DNA from: Streptomyces sp. DH5
GTDB taxonomy: Bacteria > Actinomycetota > Actinomycetes > Streptomycetales > Streptomycetaceae
Length of the DNA stretch: 64,000 nt
NCBI RefSeq assembly: GCF_020873915.1
Contig: NZ_JAHWGP010000011.1
Location: 1 to 64,000 of the forward strand
Direction: 5' to 3'
Numbering within the stretch: position 1 is the stretch's first letter; each line of letters begins with the position of its first letter. This document shows, piece by piece, positions 1 through 8,634 of this stretch. A model generated the notes under the pieces. It did no database searches. It had not been told where the DNA came from and saw only the letters and a list, made by a program, of their open reading frames with translations. A program made the position numbers and the translations under genes.

Positions 1-987
1 CCGCCGCCCGTACACCTCCGCCAGCCGCGCCGCGTCCGCCGCGAACCGCTCCCGCAGCCTCGCCGGCGCCAGCACCTCCGCCTCCGCCCCCAGTGCCGTC
101 AGCTGTGTGTGGGCGACCTCCTCGGACTCCACCGGCAGCGTCACCGTCACCCGTCCGTCCTCATCGGCGTCGCCCGCCCCCGCCAACGCCTCCCGCGCAG
201 TCGGCGGGTCCACGACGTGCGGCAGCCGGCGCGCGCCCTCCGCCGACAGCCGCACCACGACCTCCGCCCGCAGAAGCGACCGCGCGAACTGCTCCGCCCG
301 CTCCTCCCAGAACGCCGGCAGCGCGAAGTCCGCCGCCCGCTCGAAACGCTCCCCGCCCGCCTCCACCGCCGTGAACCGGTCGATGCGGTACACCCGGAAG
401 GCGTCCCGCTCCGCCACCCGCGCGCACAGGTACCAGACGCCCGCCTTGAGCACGAGCCCGTACGGTTCCAGCTCCCTCTCGACCTCGCCCTCGCCGCGCC
501 GGTAGCGGGCGGTGATCCGCCGGTCGTCCCACACCGCGTCCGCGACGGCCGGCAGCAGCTCGGGCGTCGTCGGCTCGCGGAACCAGTTCGGGGCGTCCAG
601 GTGGAAGCGCTGGGCCGCCGTACGGGAGGCGTCCCGCAGGGACGGCAGCAGGGCGGCCGACACCTTCAGCCGGGCCGCCGAGGCCGCGTCCTCCAGGCCC
701 ATCTCGCGCAGCGCGCCCGGCACCCCCGACAGGAACAGCGCCTCCGCCTCACCGCGCGCCAGCCCGGTCAGCCGCGTCCGGTAGCCGCCGACGAGCCGGT
801 AGCCGCCGATCCTCCCCCGGTCCGCGTACACCGGCACTCCGGCCTCCGACAGCGCCTGCGCGTCCCGGGTCACCGTCCGCTCCGACACCTCCAGCTCGCG
901 TGCCAGTTCGGCGGCGGTCATGGAGGGCCGGGACTGGAGCAGCAGCACCATCTTGATCAACCGGGCAGCGCGCATGGAGCACATCAT
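1..987 (-). CDS. WYL-domain transcriptional regulator (C-terminus cut by window edge)
   Basis: Reading from 987 leftwards gives MMCSMRAARLIKMVLLLQ followed by a DeoR/HTH_11-type winged helix (AELARELEVSERTVTRD) and then YADRGRIGGYRL, the usual start of a WYL regulator. The frame stays open to base 1, where RLRERFAADAARLAEVYG is typical of the last helix of this family, so only a few residues are missing. ATG codons lie at 987, 984 and 975 and none has a convincing ribosome site, so the start is uncertain. It directly follows aceE on the same strand, with a strong hairpin between them. The ligand and targets are unknown. Confidence 0.85.
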   Translation of the reverse strand, partial: MMCSMRAARLIKMVLLLQSRPSMTAAELARELEVSERTVTRDAQALSEAGVPVYADRGRIGGYRLVGGYRTRLTGLARGEAEALFLSGVPGALREMGLEDAASAARLKVSAALLPSLRDASRTAAQRFHLDAPNWFREPTTPELLPAVADAVWDDRRITARYRRGEGEVERELEPYGLVLKAGVWYLCARVAERDAFRVYRIDRFTAVEAGGERFERAADFALPAFWEERAEQFARSLLRAEVVVRLSAEGARRLPHVVDPPTAREALAGAGDADEDGRVTVTLPVESEEVAHTQLTALGAEAEVLAPARLRERFAADAARLAEVYGRR

Positions 988-990
988 GCA

Positions 991-1027
991 GGAGGCCCCC
1001 GGCGCTCGGTGAGCGCCGGGGGCCTCC
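991..1027 (-). terminator. Perfect 17-bp hairpin after aceE
   Basis: The two 17-base arms (991-1007 and 1011-1027) are exactly complementary around a GGT loop. The hairpin lies 15 bases after the aceE stop and 3 bases before the first ATG of the WYL regulator. It is probably the aceE terminator; its position also makes it a possible attenuator for the next gene. There is no U tract, as is common in Streptomyces. Confidence 0.85.
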
Positions 1028-1042
1028 CGCATGACCGGACCC

Positions 1043-3745
1043 TTACAGGCCGTACTTCTCGCGCGCTTCCTTCACGGCCGCGGCCTTCACCTCGCCGCGC
1101 CGGGCCAGCTGGGCCAGGGCGGCGACGACGATGGACTCGGCGTCGACGCCGAAGTGGCGGCGGGCCGCGTCACGGGTGTCCGACAGACCGAAGCCGTCGG
1201 CGCCCAGCGAGGTGTAGTCCTGCTCGACCCACTGCGCGATCTGGTCCGGGACCTGGCGCATGTAGTCCGACACGGCCAGCACCGGGCCCTCGGCACCCTG
1301 GAGCGCCCGCCGGACGAACGGCACCCGCTCCTCGCCGCGCAGCAGCGCCTCGTCGGCCTCCAGCGCGTCGCGCCGCAGCTCGGTCCACGAGGTGGCGGAC
1401 CACACGTCGGCGGCCACACCCCACTCCTCCGCGAGCAGGCGCTGCGCCTTCAGCGCCCAGTGGATCGCCGTACCGGAGCCGAGCAGCTGGATGCGCGGGG
1501 CGTTGGCGGCGGGGGTCAGCCCGGCCGTCTCCGCCGTGTTGAAGCGGTACAGGCCCTTGACGATGCCCTCGTCGACGCCGGCCGCCGACGGCTTGGCCGG
1601 CTGCGGCAGCGGCTCGTTGTAGACCGTCAGGTAGTAGAAGACGTCCTGGTCCTCGCCCGGCCTGGCCTCGCCGAACATCCGGCGCAGACCCTCCTTGACG
1701 ATGACGCCGATCTCGTACGCGAACGCCGGGTCGTACGTCAGCGCCGCCGGGTTGGTCGCCGCGATGACCGGGGAGTGGCCGTCGGCGTGCTGGAGGCCCT
1801 CGCCCGTCAGCGTCGTGCGGCCCGCCGTGGCGCCGACCAGGAAGCCGCGGCCGAGCTGGTCGCCGAGCTGCCACATCTGGTCGCCGGTGCGCTGCCAGCC
1901 GAACATCGAGTAGTAGATGTAGAACGGGATCATCGTCTCGCCGTGCGTCGAGTACGACGTGGAGGCGGCGACGAACTCGGCCATGGCGCCGGCCTCGGTG
2001 ATCCCCTCGTTGAAGATCTGGCCGTTCTTGGCTTCCTTGTAGTACATCAGCTGGTCGCGGTCGACCGGCTCGTACGTCTGCCCCATCGGCGAGTAGATGC
2101 CGAGGGACGGGAAGAGGCTCTCCATGCCGAAGGTGCGCGCCTCGTCGGGGACGATCGGCACCCAGCGCTTGCCGGTCTCCTTGTCGCGGACCAGGTCCTT
2201 GACCAGGCGGACGAACGCCATGGTGGTGGCCACGTTCTGCGAGCCGGAGCCCTTGTCGAAGGCGGCGAACGCCTTGTCGGCGGGCTGCGGCAGCGGCGCG
2301 ACCGGGTGCACGCGGCGGGCCGGGGCCGGACCGCCGAGCGCGGCGCGGCGCTCCTGGAGGTAGCGCACCTCGGGGGAGTCGGCGCCCGGGTGGACGTAGG
2401 GCACCTGGCCGTCGACGAACTGCGCGTCCGGGATCGGCAGCTCCAGCCGGTCGCGCATCGCCTTGAACTCGTCCACCGACAGCTTCTTCATCTGGTGGTT
2501 GGCGTTCTTGGAGGCGAAGCCCTCACCGAGGGTGTGGCCCTTGACGGTCTGCGCCAGGATCACGGTCGGGGCGCCCTTGTGGGCGAGCGCGGCCCTGTAG
2601 GCGGCGTAGACCTTGCGGGACTCGTGGCCGCCGCGCGAGAGGTGGAAGCACTCGAGGATCTTGTCGTCGCTCAGCAGCTTCGCCATCTCGACGAGCGCCG
2701 GGTCCTTGCCGAAGAAGTCCTCGCGGATGTAGGCGGCGTCGCGCGTCTGGTACGTCTGCACCTGCGCGTCCGGTACCTCGCGCAGCCGGCGTACCAGGGC
2801 GCCGGTGGTGTCGAGCCGGAACAGCTCGTCCCACGCGGTGCCCCACAGGGTCTTGATCACGTTCCAGCCGGCGCCGCGGAACTGGGCCTCCAGCTCCTGC
2901 ACGATCTTGAAGTTGGCGCGGACCGGTCCGTCGAGGCGCTGCAGGTTGCAGTTGATGACGAAGGTCAGGTTGTCCAGCTGCTCGCGGGAGGCGAGGGTGA
3001 GCGCGGTCGTCGACTCGGGCTCGTCCATCTCGCCGTCGCCGAGGAACGCCCACACGTGGGAGTCGGAGACATCCTTGATGCCGCGGCTGGTCAGATAGCG
3101 GTTGAAGCGCGCCTGGTAGATCGCGGAGATCGGCCCGAGGCCCATCGACACGGTGGGGAACTCCCACAGCCAGGGCAGCCGGCGCGGGTGCGGGTAGGAC
3201 GGCAGGCCGTTGCCCCCGGCCTCGCGGCGGAAGTTGTCGAGCTGCTGCTCACCGATCCGGCCGTCGAGGAAGGCGCGGGCGTAGATGCCGGGGGAGGCGT
3301 GGCCCTGGATGTAGAGCTGGTCGCCCGAGCCGTCCCCCTCCTTGCCGCGGAAGAAGTGGTTGAAGCCGGTCTCGTACAGCCAGGCGGCGGAGGCGAAGGT
3401 GGCGATGTGTCCGCCGACGCCGTACTTGCTGCCCCTGGTCACCATGGCGGCCGCGTTCCAGCGGTTCCAGGCGGTGATGCGCTGCTCCAGCGCCTCGTCA
3501 CCGTCCACGGCCGGCTCGGCGGAGGTGGGGATGGTGTTGACGTAGTCGGTCTCGAGGAGCTTCGGCAGCGCGATGCCGGCGCCCTCGGCGCGCTCCAGCG
3601 TGCGGCGCATCAGGTATGCGGCACGGTGCGGCCCGGCCGCCTTGGTGACGGCGTCCAGGGAGGCCTGCCACTCGGCGGTCTCCTCGGGGTCGCGGTCCGG
3701 GAGCTGGTCGAGCTCGCTCGGCTGGATGGCGTTGGGGTCGGTCAT
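1043..3745 (-). CDS. aceE: Pyruvate dehydrogenase E1 component, homodimeric type
   Basis: About 900 residues, the normal size for the single-chain E1 that decarboxylates pyruvate with thiamine diphosphate and acetylates the E2 lipoyl group. The ThDP-binding segment [10 protein letters not shown] with the downstream NCNLQRLDG is present, as are the family hallmarks [16 protein letters not shown] near the N-terminus and [12 protein letters not shown] in the C-terminal half. I chose ATG 3745 ([12 protein letters not shown]) because GAGGAAGG sits just before it; an ATG at 3781 would add 12 residues without a ribosome site. E2 and E3 genes lie upstream on the same strand, with a GntR regulator in between. 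Two palindromes lie in its leader region. Confidence 0.97.
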   Translation of the reverse strand: MTDPNAIQPSELDQLPDRDPEETAEWQASLDAVTKAAGPHRAAYLMRRTLERAEGAGIALPKLLETDYVNTIPTSAEPAVDGDEALEQRITAWNRWNAAAMVTRGSKYGVGGHIATFASAAWLYETGFNHFFRGKEGDGSGDQLYIQGHASPGIYARAFLDGRIGEQQLDNFRREAGGNGLPSYPHPRRLPWLWEFPTVSMGLGPISAIYQARFNRYLTSRGIKDVSDSHVWAFLGDGEMDEPESTTALTLASREQLDNLTFVINCNLQRLDGPVRANFKIVQELEAQFRGAGWNVIKTLWGTAWDELFRLDTTGALVRRLREVPDAQVQTYQTRDAAYIREDFFGKDPALVEMAKLLSDDKILECFHLSRGGHESRKVYAAYRAALAHKGAPTVILAQTVKGHTLGEGFASKNANHQMKKLSVDEFKAMRDRLELPIPDAQFVDGQVPYVHPGADSPEVRYLQERRAALGGPAPARRVHPVAPLPQPADKAFAAFDKGSGSQNVATTMAFVRLVKDLVRDKETGKRWVPIVPDEARTFGMESLFPSLGIYSPMGQTYEPVDRDQLMYYKEAKNGQIFNEGITEAGAMAEFVAASTSYSTHGETMIPFYIYYSMFGWQRTGDQMWQLGDQLGRGFLVGATAGRTTLTGEGLQHADGHSPVIAATNPAALTYDPAFAYEIGVIVKEGLRRMFGEARPGEDQDVFYYLTVYNEPLPQPAKPSAAGVDEGIVKGLYRFNTAETAGLTPAANAPRIQLLGSGTAIHWALKAQRLLAEEWGVAADVWSATSWTELRRDALEADEALLRGEERVPFVRRALQGAEGPVLAVSDYMRQVPDQIAQWVEQDYTSLGADGFGLSDTRDAARRHFGVDAESIVVAALAQLARRGEVKAAAVKEAREKYGL

Positions 3746-3863
3746 GTCGCCGCCTTCCTCAGTCGAAGGGGGTTCCCTCATCGGTAAGGGTTCGGGGTGC
3801 CCTAGGTCTTTGGCAGGACAGGGCGGGGACTTCGGTGGAAGTCCGCAGGCGACAATAACCCCC

Positions 3864-3880
3864 TGATCGATGATCGATCA
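3864..3880. promoter_or_regulatory. Candidate operator: 17-bp palindrome upstream of aceE
   Basis: TGATCGAT-G-ATCGATCA is a perfect palindrome about 120 bases before the aceE start, in the gap between the GntR gene and aceE. Its AT-rich character stands out from its GC-rich surroundings. I infer it may be bound by the adjacent GntR/FadR regulator, but the sequence is not the classical FadR or PdhR consensus, so another regulator is equally possible. Confidence 0.45.
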
Positions 3881-3900
3881 AAGGGTTGAGGGGCAAAACC

Positions 3901-3914
3901 TCTCGATACCGAGA
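3901..3914. promoter_or_regulatory. Second short inverted repeat in the aceE leader region
   Basis: TCTCG-ATAC-CGAGA has 5-bp arms around a 4-base spacer, 20 bases from the larger palindrome. It may overlap the aceE promoter; this is positional inference only. Confidence 0.3.
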
Positions 3915-4050
3915 AAGTCGGCACGGGGTGCCTCCTGCGGTGGCACCGGGTGACTGTTCGGTCGGGGTGTTTGCGCAGGTGAGGCAGGGTGCGCGCGGAA
4001 GAGCACGGGGCGCTCCGGAGGTATGTCCGCCGCGAGCCGGTGGGGGCGGA

Positions 4051-4160
4051 TCGCGCAGTTCCCCGCCCCCCCGCAGGGGCGCGGGGAACTGCGCGAAGGG
4101 GGTCCGGGGGCAGAGCCCTCTGGGGACGGGACGGGGCGGGGCGGGAGGGGCGGCGGGGGC
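4051..4160. repeat. Streptomyces dispersed palindrome plus GC-rich tail
   Basis: The 16-base arms at 4051-4066 and 4081-4096 (GCGGGGAACTGCGCGA) are perfectly complementary. They are followed by a GGGGGTCCGGGGGCAGAGCC-type tail and a GGGACGGGACGGGGCGGGG run. Related copies occur near 19.9, 30.4, 32.0, 36.7, 44.7 and 54.2 kb. It lies downstream of the GntR gene and may serve as its terminator. Confidence 0.8.
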
Positions 4161-4172
4161 GGGCAACCCTCG

Positions 4173-4796
4173 CTACGCCCGCGGCGCGCACCCCAGCACA
4201 TGGGCCTTGACCAGCTCCGCGATCCGCGGATCGCGCCGCCGGAACGCCGCGACCAGCTCCTCGTGCTCCTCCGCGTACGACTGCTGCACCGTCCCCAGCC
4301 ACCGTATCGACAGCGCGGTGAACACCTCGATCCCCAGCCCCTCCCAGGTGTGCAGCAGCACCGAGTTGCCCGCCGCCCGCACCAGCTCCCGGTGGAACGC
4401 CACCGTGTGCCGCACCTGCCCCGTCCCGTCGGACAGCCGGTCCGCCTCGTACAGCGCGGCGACGTGCGGCTCCAGCGCGGAGCAGTCCTCCGCCAGCCGC
4501 TCCGCCGCCAGTTCCGCCGCGATCGCCTCCAGACCGGCCCGGACGGGGTAGCTCTCCTCCAGGTCCGCGGCCGTCAGGTTCCGCACCCGCACGCCCTTGT
4601 TCGGCGCCGACTCGATCAGCCGCAGCGACTCCAGCTCCCGCAGTGCCTCCCGCACGGGCGTCTGGCTGACCTCCAGCTCGGTCGCGATGCGCCGCTCCAC
4701 GATCCGCTCGCCCGGCTTCCAGCGCCCGCTGATGATCCCTTCCAGGATGTGCTCGCGGATCTGTTCGCGCAGCGAGTGGACGACGGGCGCGGTCAT
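4173..4796 (-). CDS. GntR family regulator, FadR/FCD subfamily
   Basis: 207 residues. An N-terminal winged helix (HSLREQIREHILEGIISG, then VSQTPVREALRELESLRLI) is followed by an all-helical FCD effector domain with the expected acidic/histidine positions (RAGLEAIAAELAAERL, VAFHRELVRAAGN). The start ATG 4796 is supported by CTAAGGAG 6 bases upstream; an in-frame ATG further upstream has no such site. It lies between the E2/E3 genes and aceE on the same strand, so it is a plausible local regulator of pyruvate dehydrogenase expression. The ligand is unknown; family members usually sense small organic acids or acyl compounds. Confidence 0.9.
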   Translation of the reverse strand: MTAPVVHSLREQIREHILEGIISGRWKPGERIVERRIATELEVSQTPVREALRELESLRLIESAPNKGVRVRNLTAADLEESYPVRAGLEAIAAELAAERLAEDCSALEPHVAALYEADRLSDGTGQVRHTVAFHRELVRAAGNSVLLHTWEGLGIEVFTALSIRWLGTVQQSYAEEHEELVAAFRRRDPRIAELVKAHVLGCAPRA

Positions 4797-4930
4797 GAGG
4801 GGCTCCTTAGCGGGGCCCTCGGGCCCCCGGGGGGCTTTGACGAATAGACAATACGGCCGTGAGCCCACCCCGCAGGGGCGCACGGGGGCGCTTTCGCCCA
4901 GGTGAGACGAGACTTACACGCCCCATACGC

Positions 4931-4980
4931 CGGTGCCCCCGCCCGGAAAGCCCTCGGGGGGCTTCCGGACGGGGGCACCG
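4931..4980 (-). terminator. Hairpin terminator downstream of the E2 gene
   Basis: Arms around 4931-4952 and 4960-4980 pair over about 20 bases with one bulge and one mismatch around a small G-rich loop. The hairpin lies 37 bases after the E2 stop codon. Confidence 0.75.
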
Positions 4981-5016
4981 TGGGACCGTCTCAGCGGCAG
5001 GAGCTCACCCGTCGGC

Positions 5017-6825
5017 TCACAGGCCGAGCTCGACCTCGAACTCGCCGGCCTCCAGGATCGCCTTGACCGCCGTCAGGTAACGGGCCGCGTCGGCGCCGTC
5101 CACCAGGCGGTGGTCGTAGGAGAGGGTCAGGTAGGTCATGTCGCGGACACCGATGACCGTGCCCTCCTCGGTCTCGATGACGGCCGGACGCTTGACCGTG
5201 GCACCGATGCCGAGGATCGCGACCTGACCCGGCGGCACGATGATCGTGTCGAACAGCGCACCGCGCGAACCGGTGTTGCTGATGGTGAAGGTCGCGCCGG
5301 ACAGCTCGTCCGGGGTGATCTTGTTGCCGCGGACCTTGCCCGCCAGCTCCGCCGTGGCCTTGGCGATGCCGGCGATGTTGAGGTCACCGGCGTTCTTGAT
5401 GACCGGGGTCATCAGGCCCTTCTCGGAGTCCACCGCGATACCGATGTTCTCGGTGTCGAAGTAGGTGATGGTCCCCTCGGCCTCGTTGATCTTGGCGTTG
5501 ATCGGCGCGTGCGCCTTCAGCGCCTGCGCTGCGGCCTTGACGAAGAACGGCATCGGGGAGAGCTTGACGCCCTCACGGGCCGCGAACGTGTCCTTGGCGC
5601 GGGCACGCAGCTTCATGAGGCGGGTGACGTCGACCTCGACCACCGAGGACAGCTGCGCCTGCTCGTGCAGGGCCTTGACCATGTTGTCGCCGATGACCTT
5701 GCGGATCCGCGGCATCTTCACCGTCTGACCGCGCAGCGGGGAGGCCTCGAGCGACGGGGCCTTCTTCGCGGCGGGCGCGGCGGCGGCCGGAGCCGGGGCG
5801 GCCGCGGCGGCCTTGGCGGCCTCGGCGGCGGCGATGACGTCCTGCTTGCGGATACGGCCGCCGACGCCGGTGCCCTTGACGGTGGACAGGTCGACGCTGT
5901 TCTCGGCGGCGAGCTTGCGCACCAGCGGGGTCACGTAGGCGCCCTCGTCCGTGGCCTGGGCGGCGGCCGGAGCGGCAGCCGGGGTCGGGGCGGCGGGGGC
6001 CTGCTGTGCCGGGGCCGGAGCGGCCGGGGCGGGCGCCGGAGCGGCCTGCTGCGGGGCCGGGGCGGGAGCCGGAGCCGCCGGGGCGGGAGCCGGTGCCGGG
6101 GCGGGCTCGGGCTGCGCCGGGGCCTCGGGAGCGGCCGGGGCGGGGGCGGCGGCCGGAGCGGCACCGGCCTCGCCGATGACGGCGAGCTTGGCGCCGACCT
6201 CGGCCGTCTCGTCCTCGCCGACCACGATCTCCAGCAGCGTGCCGGAGGCGGGCGCCGGGATCTCGGTGTCGACCTTGTCCGTCGACACCTCCAGCAGCGG
6301 CTCGTCGGCCTCGACGCTGTCACCGACCGACTTCAGCCAGCGGGTGACGGTGCCCTCGGTGACGGACTCGCCGAGCGCGGGCAGGACCACGTCCGTGCCC
6401 TCGGCGGAACCGCCGCCGGCCGACGCCTCGGCGCTGGGCGCCGGAGCCGGGGCGGCCTGCTCGGTGGACGGCTGCGCCTGCGGCTCCGGGGCGGGAGCCG
6501 GCGGGGCGGCCTGCTCGGCGGCCGGCGCCTGCTCGGCGGCCGGCGCCTGCTCGGCGGCCGGGGCCTGCTCGGCCGCCGGAGCGCCGGAGCCGTCGTCGAT
6601 CAGGGCCAGCTCGGCGCCGACCTCGACGGTCTCGTCCTCGGCGACCTTGATGGAGGACAGCACGCCGGAGGCGGGAGCGGGGATCTCGGTGTCGACCTTG
6701 TCGGTGGAGACCTCGAGCAGCGGCTCGTCGGCCTCGACGCGCTCGCCCTCGGCCTTCAGCCAGCGGGTGACGGTGCCCTCGGTGACGCTCTCGCCGAGCG
6801 CCGGAAGGGTTACGGAAACCGGCAT
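5017..6825 (-). CDS. sucB: Dihydrolipoamide acyltransferase (E2) with two lipoyl domains
   Basis: 602 residues. Two near-identical lipoyl domains, each with the lipoyl-lysine motif [11 protein letters not shown], lie at about residues 3-75 and 140-210. They are joined by Ala/Pro-rich linkers. The peripheral E1/E3-binding domain ([20 protein letters not shown]) follows, and the acyltransferase domain ends with the catalytic [15 protein letters not shown]. Actinobacterial proteins of this type are usually annotated as SucB but act as the E2 of pyruvate dehydrogenase and can be shared with the 2-oxoglutarate complex, so the substrate label is uncertain. CTTCTAAGGAG lies 11 bases before the ATG. 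It is 61 bases downstream of lpd, so the two are probably one operon. Confidence 0.95.
   Translation of the reverse strand: MPVSVTLPALGESVTEGTVTRWLKAEGERVEADEPLLEVSTDKVDTEIPAPASGVLSSIKVAEDETVEVGAELALIDDGSGAPAAEQAPAAEQAPAAEQAPAAEQAAPPAPAPEPQAQPSTEQAAPAPAPSAEASAGGGSAEGTDVVLPALGESVTEGTVTRWLKSVGDSVEADEPLLEVSTDKVDTEIPAPASGTLLEIVVGEDETAEVGAKLAVIGEAGAAPAAAPAPAAPEAPAQPEPAPAPAPAPAAPAPAPAPQQAAPAPAPAAPAPAQQAPAAPTPAAAPAAAQATDEGAYVTPLVRKLAAENSVDLSTVKGTGVGGRIRKQDVIAAAEAAKAAAAAPAPAAAAPAAKKAPSLEASPLRGQTVKMPRIRKVIGDNMVKALHEQAQLSSVVEVDVTRLMKLRARAKDTFAAREGVKLSPMPFFVKAAAQALKAHAPINAKINEAEGTITYFDTENIGIAVDSEKGLMTPVIKNAGDLNIAGIAKATAELAGKVRGNKITPDELSGATFTISNTGSRGALFDTIIVPPGQVAILGIGATVKRPAVIETEEGTVIGVRDMTYLTLSYDHRLVDGADAARYLTAVKAILEAGEFEVELGL
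6511..6582. repeat. 18-bp tandem repeat, four copies, inside the E2 linker
   Basis: The unit begins CTGCTCGGCGGCCGGCGC (plus strand) at 6511, 6529, 6547 and 6565 and encodes repeated APAAEQ. A whole number of codons per unit means copy-number change would alter linker length without a frameshift. Confidence 0.8.
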
Positions 6826-6886
6826 GGTTTCGGTTGCTCCTTAGAAGTGCGGAAGTCTGTGTCGTCGCGCCCGGTGACCGAGGGCG

Positions 6887-8275
6887 TCAGTCGTGGGAGT
6901 GGAGGGGCTTGCCGGCCAGCGCCAGGTGGGCCTCGCCCATCGCCTCGTTCTGCGTCGGGTGGGCGTGGATGAGCTGCGCCACCTCGGCCGGCAGAGCCTC
7001 CCAGTTGTAGATCAGCTGGGCTTCGCCGACCTGCTCGCCCATACGGTCGCCGACCATGTGGACACCGACCACCGCACCGTCCTTGACCTGGACGAGCTTG
7101 ATCTCGCCCGCGGTCTTCAGGATCTTGCTCTTGCCGTTGCCGGCCAGGTTGTACTTCAGGGCGACGACCTTGTCCGCGCCGTAGATCTCCTTGGCCTTGG
7201 CCTCGGTGATGCCGACGGAGGCGACCTCCGGGTGGCAGTACGTCACCCGCGGGACACCGTCGTAGTCGATCGGAACGGTCTTCAGACCCGCCAGACGCTC
7301 CGCCACCAGGATGCCCTCGGCGAAGCCGACGTGCGCGAGCTGGAGCGTCGGGACCAGGTCACCGACGGCCGAGATCGTGGGGACGTTGGTGCGCATGTAC
7401 TCGTCGACCAGGACGTAGCCGCGGTCCATGGCGACCCCGGCCTCCTCGTAGCCCAGGCCCTGCGAGACCGGGCCGCGGCCGACGGCGACGAGCAGGACCT
7501 CGGCCTCGAACTCCTTGCCGTCCGCCAGGGTGACCTTCACGCCGTCCCGGGTGTACTCGGCCTTCTCGAAGAAGGTGCCCAGGTTGAACTTGATGCCGCG
7601 CTTGCGGAAGGCGCGCTCCAGCAGCTTGGAGCTGTTCTCGTCCTCGACCGGGACCAGGTGCTTCAGGCCCTCGATGACGGTGACCTCGGACCCGAAGGAC
7701 TTCCACGCGGAGGCGAACTCGACCCCGATGACGCCGCCGCCCAGGACGATCGCGGACTTCGGCACGCGGTCCAGGACCAGGGCGTGGTCGGAGGAGATGA
7801 TGCGGTCGCCGTCGATCTCCAGACCGGGCAGCGACTTCGGCACGGAGCCGGTCGCCAGCAGGACGTGGCGGCCCTGGACCCGCTGACCGTTGACGTCCAC
7901 GGAAGTGGGCGAGGACAGCCGGCCCTCGCCCTCGATGTAGGTGACCTTGCGGGAGGCGATCAGCCCCTGCAGGCCCTTGTACAGGCCCGCGATCACGTCG
8001 TCCTTGTACTTGTGGACGGCCGCCATGTCGATGCCCTCGAAGGTGGCCTTCACGCCGAACTGCTCGCTCTCGCGGGCCTGGTCGGCGATCTCGCCCGCGT
8101 GCAGCAGGGCCTTCGTGGGGATGCAGCCGTTGTGCAGGCAGGTACCGCCGACCTTGCCCTTCTCGATCAGGGCGACGTCCAGGCCCAGCTGAGCCCCGCG
8201 CAGGGCCGCGGCGTAACCACCGCTGCCACCGCCGAGGATCACTAGGTCGAAAACGGTGCTGGCGTCGTTCGCCAC
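6887..8275 (-). CDS. lpd: Dihydrolipoamide dehydrogenase (E3)
   Basis: 462 residues, the usual size. The FAD-binding GGGSGGYAAALRGAQLG is followed by the redox disulfide in GGTCLHNGCIPTKALLHAG, an NAD-binding GGGVIGVEFASAWKSFG, and the C-terminal His-Glu dyad in HAHPTQNEAMGEAHLA. It reoxidises dihydrolipoamide on the E2. I chose GTG 8275 (VANDASTVFDLVILGGG) because GGAGG lies 7 bases upstream; longer in-frame versions extend into non-conserved sequence. First gene of the lpd-E2 pair. Confidence 0.97.
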   Translation of the reverse strand: MANDASTVFDLVILGGGSGGYAAALRGAQLGLDVALIEKGKVGGTCLHNGCIPTKALLHAGEIADQARESEQFGVKATFEGIDMAAVHKYKDDVIAGLYKGLQGLIASRKVTYIEGEGRLSSPTSVDVNGQRVQGRHVLLATGSVPKSLPGLEIDGDRIISSDHALVLDRVPKSAIVLGGGVIGVEFASAWKSFGSEVTVIEGLKHLVPVEDENSSKLLERAFRKRGIKFNLGTFFEKAEYTRDGVKVTLADGKEFEAEVLLVAVGRGPVSQGLGYEEAGVAMDRGYVLVDEYMRTNVPTISAVGDLVPTLQLAHVGFAEGILVAERLAGLKTVPIDYDGVPRVTYCHPEVASVGITEAKAKEIYGADKVVALKYNLAGNGKSKILKTAGEIKLVQVKDGAVVGVHMVGDRMGEQVGEAQLIYNWEALPAEVAQLIHAHPTQNEAMGEAHLALAGKPLHSHD

Positions 8276-8634
8276 GTCACGTCCTCCATGCATTGCGCCA
8301 CGCCGGTCTCCAGTGACCGGTCGGCGGCTGGTGTCCGGCCGCTCAATGTTCTCGGCCCTTGGGTGGGCCCTGTCCTGCCGAGCCCTATCCTCGCACTTGT
8401 CACGCCTGAACGAGACGCCGGGCCGTTGTGTGACACGTCCCACGTTCCCGTGCCGCGGACGGCGGGGCGGCCCGCCCGGGGGCCGGCCGCGACCGCCGTG
8501 CCGCGGCCCCGCGCCGGACCCGGCCGGGCACCCGCCGTCCGCGGCGGACGGACCCGCCGGTGGACGGCGGGGCCTCGCCCTGGCCGACGGGGCCTCGCCC
8601 TGGCCGCGTGCGAGACCCCGCCGTCAGCCGGAGG
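8276..8634. other. Gap between lpd and pepA with a 20-bp tandem duplication
   Basis: No gene is evident. Bases 8568-8586 and 8588-8606 are two copies of CGGGGCCTCGCCCTGGCCG. A short hairpin lies near 8535-8551 (CCGTCCGC/GCGGACGG) and could end pepA transcription. The lpd promoter must lie in the 8276-8450 half. Confidence 0.6.

Noticed and set aside
1031-3787. 918-residue open frame antisense to aceE
   Set aside because: High GC makes the antisense frame of a strong gene stay open; the product is Arg/Val/Gly-rich with no domain, while aceE on the other strand is unmistakable. Similar antisense frames opposite pepA, ctaD, qcrB and fadD were dropped for the same reason.
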